Assembly (NCBI RefSeq): GCF_037081775.1
Contig: NZ_JBAMHQ010000001.1
Span: 2,108,001 to 2,172,000, forward strand
Origin: Haladaptatus sp. ZSTT2
GTDB taxonomy: Archaea > Halobacteriota > Halobacteria > Halobacteriales > Halococcaceae
Direction of reading: 5' to 3'
DNA length: 64,000 nucleotides
The notes beneath the pieces are model-generated. The model was not told the DNA's origin, made no database searches, and saw nothing but the letters and a program-made list of their open reading frames with translations. Both the position numbers and the translations under genes were made by a program. Below are positions 59,508-64,000 of this stretch, piece by piece; position 1 is the first letter of the stretch, and each line of letters opens with the position of its first letter.

Positions 59508-60589
59508 TCAATCGGCTCAAATATGTCTGCATTCGCTGGTCCTTCAGCAGTGACGATGGCGAGTGCCCCTTTACGGGCAACTCGTGAGAGTGCGTGGTCG
59601 ACGAGTTTGAAGTCACCCGGCACGGGGAATGACATCGTCGCGACACACGAACTGCCGGGAAGTACGGGAGTCGTCTGGACGTACCGCATCGGCTCGCTCG
59701 CCAGTGCACCCTGTTCCCAGACTTCGTCCCACACGCTGCCGATTGGATGGAAGCTGCTGAACAGGTTTGGGCCACCGACGCCGTAGAAGATGCGCACGGT
59801 TTCACCCGTCTTAACGTTCATCTCGGCGTATTTGTTCGGCGTAATCGCATACTTCTCGCCGTTCATCAGAACGTACGTTGGATCCTCCATCGCCATTCGC
59901 ACGAAGTCGAACTCGTGGTGGCCCTTCTGGCCGGTCTTCCCGTTCGTGTAGAGTTCGTGTTGGCCGAGGTAGAACTCGTGGTCGACCGGAGGGAGCCCCT
60001 CCTCGGGTTCGACGAGGATGATGCCGAACATTCCGGCGCTGATGTGGTAATCGACGTTTGCAACTGCACAGTGGTAGATGAACGCACCTGGATAGGTCAC
60101 CTTGAAACGGAGACGCTTTTCCTCGCCTGGCGCGACAGTCGTCGCCTCAGCACCCCCTCCCGGGCCACGGCACGCGTGGAAGTCCACATTGTGGACCATC
60201 GAGTTGTTTTCGTGGTTTCGAATCGTAAGATCGACCGTATCGCCGACGCGGGTGCGAATGAATGGCCCAGGAACCTGCCCGTTGAACGTCATGTACGTGA
60301 ACGTGACTCCCGACTCGACCTCAGCAACGAGTTCGAGCGTTTCTAGTTCAACCTCGACTGTTGTGGGGGTCGTTCGAGAAATCGGGGCCGGGATATCACG
60401 TGGATCTGCGGCGATTCTCTCGACATCGACAGGCTTTGCCGGTTCAAGTTCGACCTCAGTTTGGAGTTGGAGTGGGCTCGTCCGGATGTCGTTGCTTGGC
60501 GAGTTTCCTATCGTACAGCCAGCCAGTGCCATTGCACCACCAAGACCAGTGGCCTGCAACACTTGCCGACGAGTTGTCAAAAAGGTCAT
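59504..60589 (-). CDS. nirK: Copper-containing nitrite reductase NirK
   Basis: 361 residues with a twin-arginine and lipobox leader (TTRRQVLQATGLGG...ALAGC, Cys25). Two cupredoxin domains: HNVDFHACRGPGGG supplies type-1/type-2 copper ligands, YHCAVANVDYHISAGM supplies the type-1 Cys, His and Met, and HPIG in FSSFHPIGSVWDEV is a type-2 ligand from the neighbouring subunit. Reduces nitrite to nitric oxide outside the membrane. Co-translated with the CGCGG peptide and divergent from a halocyanin that can supply electrons. Confidence 0.95.
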   Translation of the reverse strand: MTFLTTRRQVLQATGLGGAMALAGCTIGNSPSNDIRTSPLQLQTEVELEPAKPVDVERIAADPRDIPAPISRTTPTTVEVELETLELVAEVESGVTFTYMTFNGQVPGPFIRTRVGDTVDLTIRNHENNSMVHNVDFHACRGPGGGAEATTVAPGEEKRLRFKVTYPGAFIYHCAVANVDYHISAGMFGIILVEPEEGLPPVDHEFYLGQHELYTNGKTGQKGHHEFDFVRMAMEDPTYVLMNGEKYAITPNKYAEMNVKTGETVRIFYGVGGPNLFSSFHPIGSVWDEVWEQGALASEPMRYVQTTPVLPGSSCVATMSFPVPGDFKLVDHALSRVARKGALAIVTAEGPANADIFEPIE

Positions 60590-60676
60590 GAATATCTTCC
60601 CTCTACCTACACATTGAAATGGAAACGGTAAATAACAGAAACACCAGTCTCAAACTCTAAGAACCGTGTTTTGTGG

Positions 60677-60686
60677 TTATTTATAC
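60677..60686 (+). promoter_or_regulatory. TATA-like box of the double halocyanin gene
   Basis: TTATTTATAC lies 20-29 bases upstream of the ATG, consistent with a leaderless transcript. The divergent nirK promoter shares this 116-base intergenic region. Confidence 0.55.
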
Positions 60687-60705
60687 ATCTCTGGTATGGT
60701 TATGT

Positions 60706-61701
60706 ATGGGTGCGTCCAACACAACTCCACGCATTAACAGACGTGGATTTCTCAAAACGGCGACCGTGCTCACTGTCGGTGGGGCAGCTCTTGGGTCCAC
60801 ACGCAGGGTTGCTGCGCAAGACGGAAGCAATCTCACCGAGTGGTTTGCGAACGTTTCTAACTATCGTGGTATCGTCGACAAGCGCGGCAACGCGCGCGTA
60901 GGGGTTACGGTCGGTGCCGAGGGAAACGGCGGCGGGTTCGCATTTGACCCGCCAGCGGTTCGCGTCGATCCGGGCACGACAATCGTCTGGACGTGGACCG
61001 GTGAGGGTGGAATGCACAATGTCGTCGCCGAGGACGGCGCTTACAAGAGTGAGCTGCTTGAAGCTGCAGAGAGTACGTTCGAATACACGTTCGATGATGA
61101 GGGAGTTTCGACCTATGTCTGTGGCCCGCACAAGCCAATGGGGATGAAAGGTGCGGTAATCATCGGCGATAGCAACGTCACCGCCTCACCACCGAAACCC
61201 GACTACACGTACGTTTCTCGCGAACCCGATTACGGCGACTGGTTCGACGACGTTGATAACTTCGAGGGCACCGTCGACATGCGTGGACAAACAGATGTGC
61301 GCGTGTACATCGGTGCGGAGGGAAACGGCGGCGGATTTGCGATTTCCCCACCGGCCATTCACATAGATCCCGGCACCCGCGTCCACTGGGAGTGGATTGG
61401 TGAGGGCGGTCCACACAAATTCGTGGCCGAAGATGGCACGTACGCAAGCCCGCTACAGTCCACAGGCGAATGGGGGTACGCCTTCGATGGCGTCGGTATC
61501 AGTAAGTACGCCTGCGAACCACACGGGAAACAAGGAATGAAAGGCGCAATCGTCGTGGGTGATGTCTTCGAGGGAGTGTACGAAATCACCCCTGCACACC
61601 TCAGTGTGTTCGGTGCCCTCGGTGCGGCGCTGCTCTCCCCGCTCGCGTTTGGTGCATTCTTACGGATTCGAGACCGCTTGAATACTCAACGCAAGAACTA
61701 G
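60706..61701 (+). CDS. Double-domain halocyanin (tandem blue copper protein)
   Basis: 331 residues. Twin-arginine leader INRRGFLKTATVLTVGG, two cupredoxin domains (about 45-170 and 175-295) each starting WFxxVxNxxGxVDxRG and having ligands GGMHNVV...CGPHKPMGM and GGPHKFV...CEPHGKQGM, then a C-terminal membrane helix (SVFGALGAALLSPLAFGAFL). An exported, tethered one- or two-electron carrier, likely the electron donor to NirK from the respiratory chain. Start at MGASNTT, consistent with the TATA-like box; the ORF extension upstream is rejected. Divergent from nirK. Confidence 0.95.
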   Translation: MGASNTTPRINRRGFLKTATVLTVGGAALGSTRRVAAQDGSNLTEWFANVSNYRGIVDKRGNARVGVTVGAEGNGGGFAFDPPAVRVDPGTTIVWTWTGEGGMHNVVAEDGAYKSELLEAAESTFEYTFDDEGVSTYVCGPHKPMGMKGAVIIGDSNVTASPPKPDYTYVSREPDYGDWFDDVDNFEGTVDMRGQTDVRVYIGAEGNGGGFAISPPAIHIDPGTRVHWEWIGEGGPHKFVAEDGTYASPLQSTGEWGYAFDGVGISKYACEPHGKQGMKGAIVVGDVFEGVYEITPAHLSVFGALGAALLSPLAFGAFLRIRDRLNTQRKN

Positions 61702-61750
61702 CACTTCGGTTCAACCTTTTTACTCATGAGTCGACCGATTCATATGAATA

Positions 61751-61790
61751 CAAGCAGGCAGCCCACGACATCAGTCGTGGCTTACTGACT
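61751..61790. mobile_element. Solo IS200/IS605 (TnpB-type) right-end-like hairpin
   Basis: CAGCCCACGACATCAGTCGTGGCTTACTGAC contains a 7-pair stem CCACGAC/GTCGTGG with a 4-base loop and a following TTACTGAC. This resembles the right end and guide-RNA 3' region of haloarchaeal IS200/IS605-family TnpB elements. No transposase is present, so it is a remnant. The assignment is from memory of the motif. Confidence 0.5.
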
Positions 61791-61814
61791 CGCGGTTTGC
61801 GTTTCGCGGTGCCT

Positions 61815-64000
61815 TCACTGTTCGTGGTCTAACATTGGTCGTTCCGTAGCAGGGATCGGAAGTTCGATGACGAACACGGCACCCTGGGGTGTGTTGTCTT
61901 CTATCCAGACGCTGCCACCGTACGACTCGACCATTGAATCGACGAAGTAGAGGCCAAAACCGGAGTTCGTTTCTGTGGTGTGCCCTGACGTTCCGCGTCG
62001 GAACACCGCATCTTTCTGTTCGTCAGGAACGCCACGGCCGTTGTCGGCGATGCGAATCGAGGCTTGTTGTGCCTGTTTCTCCGCTGTCACCGTGATATGG
62101 AGTCCGTCCATCTCGTTGTGAGCGACGGCGTTCGTGATGATGTTGCCGAACACATCACCGAGCAATTCGTTTGCTTGCACCGTGAGGTCTGCTGGAACGT
62201 CCGTTTCGAACTGCACCGCTGGATAGGTGTTCCCGACGCGCTCGATCTCCTTTTGGAGCGTTGTAGAGAGGTTAACCGCTTCGAAGGCTGCGCCTTTGTC
62301 GCCGGTGAGCGTATTCAACACTGTCCGAACCCGCTGGACGATGTCGATGACGTCGTCGCTCCAGCCCACAATCGTCTTTGCGAACCGCAACTGCTCTTCG
62401 GCGAGCTGCTCTGTGAGGAACTCGCCTCGACTTCGAATCACCATCATCCCGTTTAACACGTCGTGGCGCAGAATCGAGTTGAAAAACTCCATCTGCTCTT
62501 TTTGTTGTTGCAGTGCCCGTTCGCGGTCTGCTCGTTCAAGCGCGGCGAGGGTGTTAGCGACGAGGAGTTTCGACAGCGTGATATCCGTCTCATCGAACGC
62601 GCCGTAGTCGAGCGAGCCGATGTTCATCACGCCGTACTCGCCGAGTGGCAAGTTGAGCTCACTTCGAACCTTCGTTTCCGGATTGAACCGCTTCGTCGCC
62701 TCGCTCACGTCGTCGTAATGAATGACCTCGCCGCTCTCATACGTCTGCCATACGATGCTGTTGCCCGGTGTACACACGGGTAGTTCGTCGAACATCGAGT
62801 CGGCCGCCTCGCTCCACGCGACTGGTTCGAGTCGTGGTCGGTCGTCTGTCTTGAGCCAGATACCCGACACTGGCAACCCCAGTGCGTTCTGTGCGGTTTC
62901 GACCGCTATCTGACAGATCTCGACAGGGTCCGTCTCCAGCATCATGTCGCGGGTCGATTCGTGCAGCAGTCGGATTCCGCGTTCGCGCTTTTCGCGTTCG
63001 GTCACGTCCATGGCGACGCCGAGGACGCTCGTGACCTCTCCATCTTCGCTGTCCCAGAGCGGCTGATACCAGACCTGGTAGGTCTGTCCCCAGAGGTCGA
63101 GTGTGCAATCGACGAACTCGCCGTTGAGGCTCAGTTCTGCTGCTTCTAGAACCGCTGGTGAGTTGCTGACAGCCTCTTCGAGCTGCAGTCCCACCATCTG
63201 ATTCTGTTCCACCCCAACGTGTTCGAGCGCGCTTCCCACTTGGAGGGTGATTGTTCGCTCTCTATCGAAGGCGAACAGGATGACCGGCATGTTTTCTAAG
63301 ATCGTACTGAGTCGCTGCTCGCGGCTCACGAGCTTTTGCTCTCGGTCGAGTTTTTCGATTGCCGTTTGTGCACTTGACCCGAGAATCTCCGCGAGAAGGC
63401 GGTCGGATGCAGAAATGCCATCCGACTTTTGCGTTCTGATGCTGATCATTCCGTATTCACCGAGTGGTATCATCAACACAGCCCCAAGGGGGATGTTCTC
63501 GTTCTGGCGGTTTTCGAGTGTTTCGTACCGCGGTACGTAAGTCGATGCCCCTCGTTTGAACTGTTCTACCTCAGCAGACCCCGATTCGAGAATGGGGAAC
63601 TCATCCAACCCCTGTTGTTCGATGTAATCACGCGCACTATCGCTCACTGAATACGGGACGAGCCGATCGTTTGTGGCGTCGTACGTCCACACGACCGCGA
63701 GCGGGTAGCCGAGGACGTCGTTTGCGGTCGTGATTATCTGCTCTGCAATCGATTCGATTGACTCTGCCGTCAGGAATGTTTGAGTAACGCTGTGGAGTGC
63801 TTCGAGTTTGGTTTCGTGCTCGACGCGATCTGAGATGTCTCGAACGATGCAGACGAGTCCGCCATCTGACCGCGCCGAGAGCGTTATCTCCTGTGGGAAC
63901 TCACTCCCGTCCTTTCGGAGCCCGACGAGTTCGCCGCGCCACGATCCTTCGGTGGCAAGCTCCGGCATGACCTCCTGTTCGATCCGGGTCACCTCGGTTT
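61815..64000 (-). CDS. PAS/GAF histidine kinase, N-terminus outside window
   Basis: At least 728 residues visible; the frame is open through the right edge, so the true start lies beyond. Order in the visible part: end of a PAS domain (about 1-40), GAF (about 45-195), PAS (about 205-330), GAF (about 335-490), H-box ILRHDVLNGMM, HATPase with NAVAHN, DNGRGVPDEQ and SGFGLYFVD. Same style as the tandem kinases at 10-14.6 kb (same H-box L-R-H-D-x-L-N-G). It is a third paralogue. No receiver is nearby. Confidence 0.88.
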   Translation of the reverse strand, partial: TEVTRIEQEVMPELATEGSWRGELVGLRKDGSEFPQEITLSARSDGGLVCIVRDISDRVEHETKLEALHSVTQTFLTAESIESIAEQIITTANDVLGYPLAVVWTYDATNDRLVPYSVSDSARDYIEQQGLDEFPILESGSAEVEQFKRGASTYVPRYETLENRQNENIPLGAVLMIPLGEYGMISIRTQKSDGISASDRLLAEILGSSAQTAIEKLDREQKLVSREQRLSTILENMPVILFAFDRERTITLQVGSALEHVGVEQNQMVGLQLEEAVSNSPAVLEAAELSLNGEFVDCTLDLWGQTYQVWYQPLWDSEDGEVTSVLGVAMDVTEREKRERGIRLLHESTRDMMLETDPVEICQIAVETAQNALGLPVSGIWLKTDDRPRLEPVAWSEAADSMFDELPVCTPGNSIVWQTYESGEVIHYDDVSEATKRFNPETKVRSELNLPLGEYGVMNIGSLDYGAFDETDITLSKLLVANTLAALERADRERALQQQKEQMEFFNSILRHDVLNGMMVIRSRGEFLTEQLAEEQLRFAKTIVGWSDDVIDIVQRVRTVLNTLTGDKGAAFEAVNLSTTLQKEIERVGNTYPAVQFETDVPADLTVQANELLGDVFGNIITNAVAHNEMDGLHITVTAEKQAQQASIRIADNGRGVPDEQKDAVFRRGTSGHTTETNSGFGLYFVDSMVESYGGSVWIEDNTPQGAVFVIELPIPATERPMLDHEQ

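Noticed and set aside
1-64000. CRISPR arrays or complete insertion sequences
   Set aside because: No regularly spaced direct repeats of CRISPR type and no transposase were seen; only the tRNA-end repeats and one solo IS-like end.

Overview
The window is chromosomal DNA from a haloarchaeon (class Halobacteria). The proteins are strongly acidic, coding DNA is GC-rich with AT-rich intergenic promoters, and archaeal markers are present (L15e, Rio2, FtsZ2 with CdrS/CdrL, NcsA, archaetidylserine decarboxylase, halocyanins, KaiC-like ATPase, HalX/HalOD1/Bat signalling proteins, Tat and lipobox signals). I cannot name the genus. No rRNA, CRISPR array or intact insertion sequence is visible. One tRNA gene (Tyr, GTA) is present.

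Layout. 1-10.1 kb: housekeeping genes (RNA ligase partner running off the left edge, rhodanese-metallohydrolase plus MFS transporter, L15e, Rio2, LplA, peroxiredoxin, endonuclease IV, methyltransferase, halocyanin). 10.1-14.6 kb: two tandem paralogous membrane histidine kinases. 14.6-31.8 kb: ncsA and the cdrL-cdrS-ftsZ2 cell-division genes flank a surface-glycan block of about 14 kb: epimerase, HTH regulator, secreted YG-repeat protein, flippase, GT2-GT4 fusion, zinc-finger protein, two alkaline-phosphatase-superfamily enzymes and two large membrane proteins. Many of these genes overlap by four bases. 32-37.2 kb: tRNA-Tyr followed by repeated copies of its own 3' end, a Tat-exported subtilase, PadR regulator, and a KaiC-histidine kinase pair. 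37.6-40.6 kb: HalX-like protein, a MinD-like ATPase with a duplicated P-loop, a frameshifted partner and a coiled-coil membrane protein.

41-46.6 kb: cytochrome P450, small regulators, membrane proteins, PssD-type decarboxylase, and an HTH/membrane/lipoprotein trio with helically phased repeats before two of the genes. 46.6-49.9 kb: a 1077-residue multi-PAS/GAF Bat-type regulator. 50.0-52.9 kb: an unrecognised five-gene cassette with three paralogues sharing an FS(E/G) segment and a PVP C-terminus, plus a coiled-coil/PASTA/helix-hairpin-helix protein and a small partner. 53-56.7 kb: small hypothetical genes, a GNAT acetyltransferase. 56.8-61.7 kb: nitrite-reductase region: NirK, a CGCGG-type radical-SAM RiPP precursor overlapping it, membrane proteins, and a divergent double-domain halocyanin. 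The window ends in a truncated third histidine kinase of the same style as the tandem pair.

The strongest candidates for new biology are the 50-52.9 kb cassette, the nirK-coupled CGCGG peptide, the glycan block between ncsA and ftsZ2, the GTAAGAC operators around cdrS/cdrL, and the duplicated P-loop ATPase with its broken partner.
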